A stretch of DNA of 64,000 nt. It comes from Meridianimarinicoccus marinus. Lineage in GTDB: Bacteria > Pseudomonadota > Alphaproteobacteria > Rhodobacterales > Rhodobacteraceae. This document shows positions 16,715 through 24,493 of the stretch, piece by piece. Numbering within the stretch: the first letter of the stretch is position 1; each line of letters starts with the position of its first letter. Made by a program: the position numbers and the translations under genes. The notes under the pieces were generated by a model. The model had not been told where the DNA came from and made no database searches. It saw only the letters and a list, made by a program, of their open reading frames with translations. The stretch is taken from positions 42,619 to 106,618 of the forward strand of contig NZ_JBFBVU010000013.1 of assembly GCF_040689105.1 (NCBI RefSeq). Reading direction: 5' to 3'.

Positions 16715-17641
16715 ATGCCCTCCCTTCAGACCTCCCGACAGACCACCCGGTGGCAGCGCAGACTGGCCGACTTGACGCCCCAGCTTGTCCTGATCCCGAC
16801 ACTGGTTGTTGCCATCGGCTATGTGGTCGGCTTCTCGCTGTGGACGTTCTGGCTTTCCCTGTCCACGTCGACCCTGTTGCCGGACGCGACGTTCAGCGGC
16901 TTTGATCAGTACGCCCGCCTGTGGGGCAGCAAGCGCTGGACCGTGGCCTATCAGAATCTGTTTGTCTTCGGCACGCTCTACGTGCTGGGCACGCTGTTCA
17001 TCGGCACCTTGCTGGCAGTCCTGATAGATCAACGCGTCAAGTTCGAAGCCCTGTGGCGGACGATCTATCTGTATCCGCTGGCCATTTCCTTTATCGTCAC
17101 GGGCACCGTCTGGCGCTGGATCTTCCACCCCAACACCGGGGTCGAGCTGGCCCTGCACGACATGGGTTGGCTGTCGGCGCAGTTCGACTGGATCACCGAC
17201 CGGGATCTGGCCCTGTACGTCGTGGTTATCACCGGTATCTGGCACGCCTCGGGCTTTGCCATGGCGCTGATCCTCGCCGGGCTGCGCTCGGTCGACGGAG
17301 ACCTGGTGAAGGCCGCGCAGATCGACGGCGCCTCGATGCCGCGCATCTATCGCAAGGTCGTCCTGCCGACGATCTGGCCCATCTTCATCGCGGTGGCCGT
17401 GGTGCTGCTGCAATTCGCCATCAAGACCTATGACCTCGTGGTGGCCCTGACCCAGGGCGGTCCGGGGGTTTCAACCACGGTTCCGGCCATCGTCGTCTAT
17501 GACCTGATGTTCCAGCGCGGGCAGATCGCCCAGGGTGCTGCGGCGGCGGTCATGATCCTTGTGGCGCTGGCCATCGTTCTGGTGCCCTACGCCCTGTGGA
17601 CCGGTTGGAAATCCCGCAAGGAGGCCGCGCATCATGGCTGA
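16715..17641 (+). CDS. Sugar ABC transporter permease (MalF/GtsB type)
   Basis: 308 residues with about six membrane helices. The binding-protein-dependent transport signature (E-A-A-like loop) is seen as K-A-A-Q-I-D-G-A-S-M-P-R-I-Y-R-K-V-V-L-P near residues 200-220; it docks to the ATPase. It pairs with the next permease to form the channel. The ATG at 16715 follows AAGGGGA; frames extending further upstream run into the hairpin and are not permease-like. The stop overlaps the next gene by eight bases. Confidence 0.9.
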   Translation: MPSLQTSRQTTRWQRRLADLTPQLVLIPTLVVAIGYVVGFSLWTFWLSLSTSTLLPDATFSGFDQYARLWGSKRWTVAYQNLFVFGTLYVLGTLFIGTLLAVLIDQRVKFEALWRTIYLYPLAISFIVTGTVWRWIFHPNTGVELALHDMGWLSAQFDWITDRDLALYVVVITGIWHASGFAMALILAGLRSVDGDLVKAAQIDGASMPRIYRKVVLPTIWPIFIAVAVVLLQFAIKTYDLVVALTQGGPGVSTTVPAIVVYDLMFQRGQIAQGAAAAVMILVALAIVLVPYALWTGWKSRKEAAHHG

Positions 17642-18539
17642 GACAATGCATCAGGACTTCGACCCGCTCGCCACCGGTGGCACCCGTCGCAGGCTGACCT
17701 CGAAAGGGATCGTCTATACGCTGCTGGCGGTGTTCGCGCTGGTCTACACCGCGCCGCTGGTGATCATCCTGCTCAACACCGTGCGGCCGCTGGACGACAT
17801 CGTCCGCACCGGCTTCATCGCCCTGCCCGACGCCGAAACCATGTCCCTGAAGTACTGGGCCGAGGCCTGGGGCACCTTCTGCATCGGCGGCACCTGCGAG
17901 GGCGTGTCGCGGTTCTACAAGAACTCGCTGATGATGACGATCCCGGCCACCATCCTGTCGACCGTCTTTGGTCTGCTGAACGGCTACATCCTGTCGAAAT
18001 GGCGGTTCCGCTATGACGGCTGGGTGTTCGGCGTCATCACGCTGGGCGTGTTCCTGCCGCAGCAGATGACCCTGCTGCCCTGGGCCTTCGTGCTGGGCAA
18101 GCTGGGCCTGTCGAACACCATCGCAGGTCTGGTCTTCGTCCACACGGTGCAGGGCATTTCCTTCACCACGCTGTTCTGCCGCAACTATTTCGTCTCGATC
18201 CCGGACGACCTGATCAAGGCCGCGCGCATTGACGGGGCCGGCTTCTGGCGGATCTTCTACAAGATCATCCTGCCGCTGTCGCCGCCGATCCTGATCGTCA
18301 CCGTGATCTGGCAGTTCACCGGCATCTGGAACGAGTTCCTGTTCGGGACGATCTTCACCTCGGGCGCGAACCAGCCCATCACCTCGGCCATCGTTGCCTT
18401 CTCGGGCAGCGGTACGGGCGAGCGTCACTACAACGTCGAAGCCGCCGCCGTCATCATGGCCGCCCTTCCACCGCTGTTCATCTATGTCGCCGGGGGTAAG
18501 TATTTTGTCCGCGGACTGACCCAGGGCGCGGTCAAATAG
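17634..18539 (+). CDS. Sugar ABC transporter permease (MalG/GtsC type)
   Basis: 301 residues with about six membrane helices and the coupling loop K-A-A-R-I-D-G-A-G-F-W-R-I-F-Y-K-I-I-L-P near residue 195. The start ATG at 17634 is preceded by AAGGAGG and overlaps the end of the previous permease gene. The insert C-I-G-G-T-C-E-G-V between helices 1 and 2 carries two cysteines and resembles the equivalent loop of GtsC-type permeases. It is the second channel subunit of the CUT1 importer. Confidence 0.9.
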   Translation: MAETMHQDFDPLATGGTRRRLTSKGIVYTLLAVFALVYTAPLVIILLNTVRPLDDIVRTGFIALPDAETMSLKYWAEAWGTFCIGGTCEGVSRFYKNSLMMTIPATILSTVFGLLNGYILSKWRFRYDGWVFGVITLGVFLPQQMTLLPWAFVLGKLGLSNTIAGLVFVHTVQGISFTTLFCRNYFVSIPDDLIKAARIDGAGFWRIFYKIILPLSPPILIVTVIWQFTGIWNEFLFGTIFTSGANQPITSAIVAFSGSGTGERHYNVEAAAVIMAALPPLFIYVAGGKYFVRGLTQGAVK

Positions 18540-18551
18540 GATACCGAAAAC

Positions 18552-19661
18552 ATGTCATCCCTTACGATCAAAGATCTCCGCAAGAGCTATGGCAATGTCG
18601 AAGTTCTGACCGACATCAACCTGGAAGCCGACAGCGGTGAGTTCGTTGCGCTGGTGGGGCCATCGGGCTGCGGCAAGTCCACCCTTCTGGCGATGATCGC
18701 CGGTCTGGAAAGCGTCACCTCGGGCGAGATCCGCATCGAGGACCGGCTGGTCAACACAGACGCGCCCAAGGATCGCGACATCGCCATGGTGTTCCAGTCC
18801 TATGCGCTCTATCCAACCATGACCGTGCGCGAGAACATGACCTTCGGCATGGAATGCCGGCATGTTCCCAAGGCGGAACAGAAAGAAGTCGTGGACCGGG
18901 TGGCCGCCCTGCTGCAGATCGAACCGCTGCTGAAGCGCAAGCCCAGCCAATTGTCCGGCGGTCAGCGCCAGCGGGTCGCCATGGGCCGCGCCCTAGTCCG
19001 CGATCCCAAGCTGTTCCTGTTCGACGAGCCTTTGTCGAACCTCGATGCCAAACTGCGCATCGAGATGCGCTCGGAAATCAAAAAGCTGCATCAGCGGGTC
19101 GGCAAGACCACGGTCTATGTGACCCACGATCAGGTCGAAGCCATGACGCTGGCCAGCCGCATCGCCGTGATGTTCAAGGGCGTCCTGCAACAATACGACA
19201 CCCCCAAGGAGATCTACGAGCGCCCGCGCAACAAGTTCGTGGCGGGCTTCATGGGCTCGCCGACCATGAATTTCCTGGATGCCAAGGTCGTGGCGCGGGA
19301 CGGCGGGTTCGGCGTGACGATTGACGGCGGCGACGGCACGGTTCTGCCCCTGCCGGCGGACAGGGCCGTCGGTCTGAGCGCCGGTCAGCCGGTGATCTTC
19401 GGCGTCCGGCCCGAGCATTTCAGCCCCGTCCATGTGGCCCGCGAAGCGGTTCATGGTTCCGATCCCGTGACGGTCAAGGTGCTGGTGGACATGGTCGAAC
19501 CGACCGGGTCAGAGACCATTCTGATGACCACCCTGGCCGGTCAGGAGGTGGTCGCCAGCGTCGAGCCGGACGATGCCCCGAACGAGGGCGAAAGCATCGA
19601 ACTGGCCATCAACATGGCCAAGGTTTGCCTGTTCGACCCAAAAACCGAACTGCGCCTCTAG
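18552..19661 (+). CDS. Sugar ABC transporter ATPase (MalK/UgpC type)
   Basis: 369 residues. Walker A is G-P-S-G-C-G-K-S (about 37-44), the signature is L-S-G-G-Q-R-Q-R, Walker B is L-F-L-F-D-E-P-L-S-N-L-D, and the switch His lies in V-T-H-D-Q. The C-terminal 130 residues form the OB-like regulatory (TOBE) domain of MalK-type ATPases, with G-V-R-P-E-H. It is 12 bases after the second permease and closes the importer operon, followed by a terminator. Confidence 0.93.
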   Translation: MSSLTIKDLRKSYGNVEVLTDINLEADSGEFVALVGPSGCGKSTLLAMIAGLESVTSGEIRIEDRLVNTDAPKDRDIAMVFQSYALYPTMTVRENMTFGMECRHVPKAEQKEVVDRVAALLQIEPLLKRKPSQLSGGQRQRVAMGRALVRDPKLFLFDEPLSNLDAKLRIEMRSEIKKLHQRVGKTTVYVTHDQVEAMTLASRIAVMFKGVLQQYDTPKEIYERPRNKFVAGFMGSPTMNFLDAKVVARDGGFGVTIDGGDGTVLPLPADRAVGLSAGQPVIFGVRPEHFSPVHVAREAVHGSDPVTVKVLVDMVEPTGSETILMTTLAGQEVVASVEPDDAPNEGESIELAINMAKVCLFDPKTELRL

Positions 19662-19689
19662 GGCACTCTCCCGGCCCTTCGGCACATGC

Positions 19690-19727
19690 AAACCCGTCGT
19701 GATCCTGTGTCGCGGCGGGTTTTGTGT
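19690..19727 (+). terminator. Rho-independent terminator of the importer operon
   Basis: AAACCCGTCG (19690-19699) and CGGCGGGTTT (19713-19722) pair with one mismatch across a 13-base loop, followed by a T-rich tail. The rest of 19662-19949 shows no gene; it separates the convergent importer and injection-system operons. Confidence 0.75.
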
Positions 19728-19949
19728 TCTGAACCAAGGCATCGTGTGCTTGGCACCGGATCGGAACAAGCTAGGCAGCGAGGACGAGGCGCGGCCACAT
19801 CCACTGGCTCCGCACCAGGCGCAGCGGCTTCGAAGCTGTTCGCCGGGATGCGTCCACATCGATGTGAATGACCGGCCGCAGGCAGGGAAGGAAACGTCCC
19901 CGATTGAAATGATGCCGCCGTCGCGGGCGCTCCCCGTCTGATCTGGAAA

Positions 19950-22900
19950 TCAGGATATTCTGTCGATGGCATCGGCGATGGCGGCGGCATTTGCCTTCAT
20001 CAACGAGAAGCTGCGTTTTTCGCCTTCGGTCAGATGCGGGCCAATATCACGGTCGGCGCCACCGTCGCTCCGCGCCAAGCTGTAGAATCTGGTGATCCGT
20101 TCCGCTGTTGTGGCGCCGATACCGGCGGTCAGCGTGACCGCCTGGCTGATCTGTGCCTTGGTCTTGTGGCGGGCCAGTGCAGACGAGATCGCGCCGTAGA
20201 GACTGCCCATCTTGTACACGGCGTTCGCTTTCGGCGGCGGATCGCCCAGGATCTTGAGCTTCTTGTCCTCGGGCCGGGCTTTTCCAAGGGCCGTGGTCTT
20301 GTCGATGCCGCCCGGCGCCACTTGTGCCATGTTCGTCTCGTCATGCAGATCGCGCGTGGCTTCGGTGCGGTAGGTCGAGGGAATTGTCACCTCACGCGTC
20401 TTGCCGGAAACCGGCTTGAGATTGGTGTCGAGAACCGCCGCCTTGGTCTTGATGACCGAGTCGATCTTGTACCGCCCGGTGGAGCCGATCTGTTCCAGCT
20501 CCTTCTTCTTGGCCTCGATCTCGACCGAATATTGCACCCAATGCCTCTTTTCGTTCACCCATTCGCGGATATGGGCCTCCATCTTCGCGGCATGGAGCGA
20601 ATTGGCATGGTCTGTGATCGGGAACAGGTTGTCGTCCCGGTTCCCCGGTCCGCCCAGGCGGAAGCCGAGCAGATGGCCGCGGATATAGGATTGCCGGGCA
20701 TCGTCGCCCTTGCCCTTTGTGGGCAGCTTTTCGAAAGCCTTCGACAGCGTGTTGCCGGCGGCCGGGCTGCCCTCCGGATGATCGGGACCCAGCGGTTCGG
20801 TCTCCATCTTCACCCCCGCTGGCTGAGAACCGCCCGGTGTCTGGATCTGACCTTCCTTGAACCAGATCTTCGTCTGAAGACCGGCGCTGCCCCGGCCAAG
20901 CAGATCCGGCGTGCCGGTCAACGCCTCGGAAACGTCGATGGCCGTGCCCGGGTTGATGGCGATCGCAACGTCAAACCCTTTCTTGAGATCCCCCGCGTAG
21001 CCGATGGAGGAAAGACCGAAGCGTTGCCTGATCGCCGGGAAGCGGTCGTCGAGGGCATCGCTGTCGCTGACGGATTTCGACACCGCCCGCACCGCATCGC
21101 CGGCGGCTTTCAGATCCGCTTTCTTGTCCTCCATCGTGCGCGGTTTCGGCGCGGGCGGCTCGTCGAGGGTCTTCAGCGTGATCGGTTTCGGGTAGCGCGG
21201 TCCGGTTGACGGAGGGGCGTCCTTCTTCTGAACGGTGGCATCTGGTTTGTCGCCGGGGGCGCCAGCCGCTGCGCCGGACTTGCCGCCCTTGCCGGCCGCA
21301 CCCTGCGCATCCGCCTTTTTCACGGCGGATTTGTCGGGCCCGGCCTTCTTGGGTGGTTTCTTCTTTGCGGGCGCGGGCGCGACCGCCTTCTTGGTGGCTT
21401 TCTGGCTCACCTCGGGGGGAATCGGTGCGGGAGGTTTGGGCTTTTTCAGCGCGCCTTTCCATTCGGCCTTGTTCTTCAGCGCCTCTTTCGCGCCAGAGGG
21501 CTTCGGTCCGTCCTTGGGCATGGCGTCCTGGATCATTGACTTGGCGTCGATGTTCGAGGTCTTGAAATCAAGCGTCGGGGCCTCGGGCTTGCCGAAAGTG
21601 TAGGCCATCTTGGCTTGCAGCGCGAGATCGGGACCGACGTTCCACATCCATTCCGCCAGCTTCCAGTCGTTTTCCCAGACCGTGACCCAGAGCGCTTCGA
21701 CCTCGGCCCAGGCGTTGAGCCCGATCTTCAGCCTGGCGCCTGCGGCCATGGTCGCGACACCCTCGATCTTGTAGTCGCCCGCCTCGTAGCTCAGTTCGGG
21801 CACCACCGAAATTGCGCCGTAGATCCCGGCGGACGCCACCCCCTCGATGCCGCCGGTCAACGAGCCCAGCACCACATCGAGCCCCAATCCCGCGCCGAAC
21901 GCCACATAGGCCTCGACATAGGCCGGGATGAACAACTCGCCCGAGATCGCGAAGCTTGGCTCGCCCTCGTTGCCGATGGTGTAAGAGCCTGTCACCTTGA
22001 TGTCGCGGAAGACGCCGGGGCCAATCCCCGCGCGGATCCCCGCCCGCACCCGGATGACCGCCACCAGGATCGCCCACAGCGGGATGTTCTGGCTGTACTT
22101 GAACAGCTCCTTGTCGACTTTCTTTTCGTCGAACAACGGCACCGGGTCGGTGACCACGATTTCGCCCGAGACATCGATGGTCCCGTCGGGGTAAACCTTG
22201 GCCGTCAGCGAGCCCTGAAGCGTGGGCATCAGCTTGGCCGTAACCTTCCCGTCGCCGCTCATCTGCAGCGCGCCTTCCGGGGTCTGTGCGACGTTGACGG
22301 TGACGGTGCCCTTCAGCTTGCCGTTGTCGGCCTCGTAATCGATCGTCGATGTGCCGGCCCAGAGCCCCTTTGCATAGGTCACCCTGGCCTTGCCACTCAG
22401 CCCGTGCAGCAGGTTGGCATCGGTGGCGATCTCGGCCTCGCCCTGGAAATCACCGTCGATATAGTCGACCTGGAACCGTGCCTGCTGCAGCCCGGTGATC
22501 GTCAGATCGGCGGTCATCCCAAGGTTGACCCGTCCGTCCTCGGTATAGGACCCGCGCAGTTCGGCCGCGCCCGCGGGGCCCAGCGTCACGCCCACCTTGC
22601 CAGAGAAGGAGACCTTGCCGGTCTCGTCCATCTTCGCGGTCAAGGCCCCCTTGGTGACCGGCAACCCTTCGGGGAACTTGTCCTTGCCGATGGTGACCTT
22701 GCCCGCGATCTTGCCTCTCCTGAACGCCCAGTTGCCCTTGACGTCGGCGATGCCCGGCACGGTGACGTCGAAGTCTCCCTTGCCCTTGAACCGGGCGTTC
22801 TTGTCGATGCTGGCGGTGACACTGGCCTTGCCCAGCCCGGCATAGGTCATCTCCAGCCCTTCGATCCCGCCGCTCGGCTTGCCGTCGGCATAGGTGACGG

Positions 22901-23744
22901 TGACCTTGCCGGCGGTCAGTTGCAGCCCCTGAATGCCGTGCTTGAAGGTACTCGCCTCGGCCGAAAGCGTGCCGGCGAAACGACCGGCCGGAGCACCGCC
23001 TTCGCTGGCATTGTCAATGCTGAAGGCTCCCTCGACCCCTTTGAGAAACCCGGCCTTCAGGGTGAAAGACCCGCCGCCCGAAAGCGTCCCGTCCTCGCCG
23101 AAACGCATTTTGGCGGTGCCTTCGGCCAATTCGCCGTAGTCCAGCTTTGTGGCCTCGACCTCGCCCGACAGCTTGCCGTTGGTCAGCCGGATCTCGCCAC
23201 CGCCCTCGGCCTTCATCGCCTTGCCGAAATTCCTTGGGATCAGGTTGGTTTTCTTGATCTTGATGGCGCCGGACAGCTGTCCGGCCTCGTCCAGTTTCAA
23301 GGAAATCCTCGGACTTCTGAAAGCGCCGAGCGTGGTCTTCAACCCTTTCAACGCGAACGACGGCTTGCCCTTGTGATTGACGGTGACACTGAAGGACCGC
23401 GCCTCGACATGCGGAATTGCGACGCTCGATTTGAGCGTCAGCCGGGCGCCACTTGTCGATTTGGTCGATCGCGGTGGTTTGAACTTGATCTCGTTGATCT
23501 TCAGCCCCGGAACCACGTCGGCAAACCGGCCCGGAGAGACGGTGAAGACGCCTTTCTTCTTCTCGCCGCTTTGAAGCAACGTGGCTGGCAGGGTCACGCC
23601 GCCCGCGATGTTCACCTTGAAATCCCCGTTGTCCAGCAACCCAAAAAGCGCCGCATTCCCGACGGCCGCCGCATCTGGTTGCGCCGGGGCTGTGGTCTTC
23701 GACGCGGGTTGCGCCGGGAGGGCATGGGCCTGCGTGGTTTTCAT
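19950..23744 (-). CDS. Large eCIS-associated candidate effector with C-terminal nuclease-like domain
   Basis: 1264 residues, last gene of the injection-system operon, coupled by ATGA to the gene before it. Residues 1-30 are a Pro/Ala/Thr-rich leader. About 35-530 is a long run of repeated beta-strand units with many G-x-x-x-G-T/K-V-T patterns. About 545-740 contains hydrophobic stretches (for example W-A-I-L-V-A-V-I and a Gly/Ala-rich V-A-F-G-A-G-L). About 770-880 is a Lys/Pro/Ala linker. The C-terminal part carries I-R-G-H1024-L-L-G, then G-G-P-G-N-R-D-D-N1039-L-F-P-I-T and A-N1048-x-x-H1051-x-x-x-M-E1056. This resembles the GH...N...E core of DNA/RNA non-specific endonuclease-like toxins common in eCIS cargo. 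No immunity gene is evident. Being the injected effector is inferred. Confidence 0.6.
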   Translation of the reverse strand: MKTTQAHALPAQPASKTTAPAQPDAAAVGNAALFGLLDNGDFKVNIAGGVTLPATLLQSGEKKKGVFTVSPGRFADVVPGLKINEIKFKPPRSTKSTSGARLTLKSSVAIPHVEARSFSVTVNHKGKPSFALKGLKTTLGAFRSPRISLKLDEAGQLSGAIKIKKTNLIPRNFGKAMKAEGGGEIRLTNGKLSGEVEATKLDYGELAEGTAKMRFGEDGTLSGGGSFTLKAGFLKGVEGAFSIDNASEGGAPAGRFAGTLSAEASTFKHGIQGLQLTAGKVTVTYADGKPSGGIEGLEMTYAGLGKASVTASIDKNARFKGKGDFDVTVPGIADVKGNWAFRRGKIAGKVTIGKDKFPEGLPVTKGALTAKMDETGKVSFSGKVGVTLGPAGAAELRGSYTEDGRVNLGMTADLTITGLQQARFQVDYIDGDFQGEAEIATDANLLHGLSGKARVTYAKGLWAGTSTIDYEADNGKLKGTVTVNVAQTPEGALQMSGDGKVTAKLMPTLQGSLTAKVYPDGTIDVSGEIVVTDPVPLFDEKKVDKELFKYSQNIPLWAILVAVIRVRAGIRAGIGPGVFRDIKVTGSYTIGNEGEPSFAISGELFIPAYVEAYVAFGAGLGLDVVLGSLTGGIEGVASAGIYGAISVVPELSYEAGDYKIEGVATMAAGARLKIGLNAWAEVEALWVTVWENDWKLAEWMWNVGPDLALQAKMAYTFGKPEAPTLDFKTSNIDAKSMIQDAMPKDGPKPSGAKEALKNKAEWKGALKKPKPPAPIPPEVSQKATKKAVAPAPAKKKPPKKAGPDKSAVKKADAQGAAGKGGKSGAAAGAPGDKPDATVQKKDAPPSTGPRYPKPITLKTLDEPPAPKPRTMEDKKADLKAAGDAVRAVSKSVSDSDALDDRFPAIRQRFGLSSIGYAGDLKKGFDVAIAINPGTAIDVSEALTGTPDLLGRGSAGLQTKIWFKEGQIQTPGGSQPAGVKMETEPLGPDHPEGSPAAGNTLSKAFEKLPTKGKGDDARQSYIRGHLLGFRLGGPGNRDDNLFPITDHANSLHAAKMEAHIREWVNEKRHWVQYSVEIEAKKKELEQIGSTGRYKIDSVIKTKAAVLDTNLKPVSGKTREVTIPSTYRTEATRDLHDETNMAQVAPGGIDKTTALGKARPEDKKLKILGDPPPKANAVYKMGSLYGAISSALARHKTKAQISQAVTLTAGIGATTAERITRFYSLARSDGGADRDIGPHLTEGEKRSFSLMKANAAAIADAIDRIS

Positions 23745-24493
23745 GGCGGCGGGTCCGGCGGTGGCGAAGGCGGAATCTCGGACCCGTGCGGCGCAAGCGT
23801 GGCAAGCCGTGCGCGCAGGCGCGGCAGGAAGTCTGGCAGCAGCTTTTCTCGTTCCGCGCGCGCCATGGCTTCCTGCAGCACCTTGCGGCCGCGGGCGTCA
23901 AGGGTGTGGGCCCGTGCCACGACAGCCTGTGCGGTGCGGTCAAGAAGACGCTCCGGCGCCTCGGACAGCACCGCCGACAGAGCCGCCCAGGGCGCATGGG
24001 CCGGATCACGTTCGAGGGCCGCCAGAAAGCCCGAGATCGCCGGTGCCTGCGCATTGTCTCCCAGAGCCGTGGGCGGCGCTTCCCGCATCGCAGCGGGCCG
24101 GGTGTCGTCGGGTTCAGGTCTCCGGTCCGGCGCGGGCTTGGCCTCGGTCTCGGGCACAGGCGGATCGGTGCTTTCGACCGGTTCAACGGTATGTCCCTCC
24201 GGCCGGGCGGTTTCCACCGGCGCGGGCGGGTGTATCGCTTCTTCCATTGGCGTTTCAGCGCGTTGTTGCCGCGACACACCGGCAGCGCGGACCATTTCCC
24301 CGACGGCGTGATTTCCGTATTGCGCCTGAAGCATCCGGGCCTCGGCATGCCGCGTGGGTTCCGGGGCAGTCCGCCGGTCCGAAGCCAGGTCGGTCGAAAC
24401 CACCGCCGCTTGCTTGTCCTCGCTGCCGGTGCGTTTATCCCGCCGCTGGCGCGGCATGCGATCGTCCAGCCAAAATCCCCAGGTTTCGGTCAT
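23741..24493 (-). CDS. eCIS-associated adaptor/cargo-leader-like protein
   Basis: 250 residues, coupled by ATGA to genes on both sides (ATPase before, candidate effector after). Near residues 55-65 it has L-Q-A-Q-Y-G-N-H-A-V, a form of the L-Q-x-x-Y-G-N-x-x-V motif common at the N-termini of eCIS-associated DUF4157 proteins. The middle (about 80-150) is Pro/Glu-rich and likely disordered. The C-terminal 90 residues are helical with many Arg and Leu. The protein ends in a Pro run. I do not recognise an enzyme domain. It may load or chaperone the large downstream protein, or be cargo itself. The operon position is the main evidence. Confidence 0.5.
   Translation of the reverse strand: MTETWGFWLDDRMPRQRRDKRTGSEDKQAAVVSTDLASDRRTAPEPTRHAEARMLQAQYGNHAVGEMVRAAGVSRQQRAETPMEEAIHPPAPVETARPEGHTVEPVESTDPPVPETEAKPAPDRRPEPDDTRPAAMREAPPTALGDNAQAPAISGFLAALERDPAHAPWAALSAVLSEAPERLLDRTAQAVVARAHTLDARGRKVLQEAMARAEREKLLPDFLPRLRARLATLAPHGSEIPPSPPPDPPP

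Noticed and set aside
21615..24311. 898-codon plus-strand frame opposite the candidate effector
   Set aside because: Antisense shadow of a GC-rich gene: no family motif, no ribosome site, and strongly biased composition.
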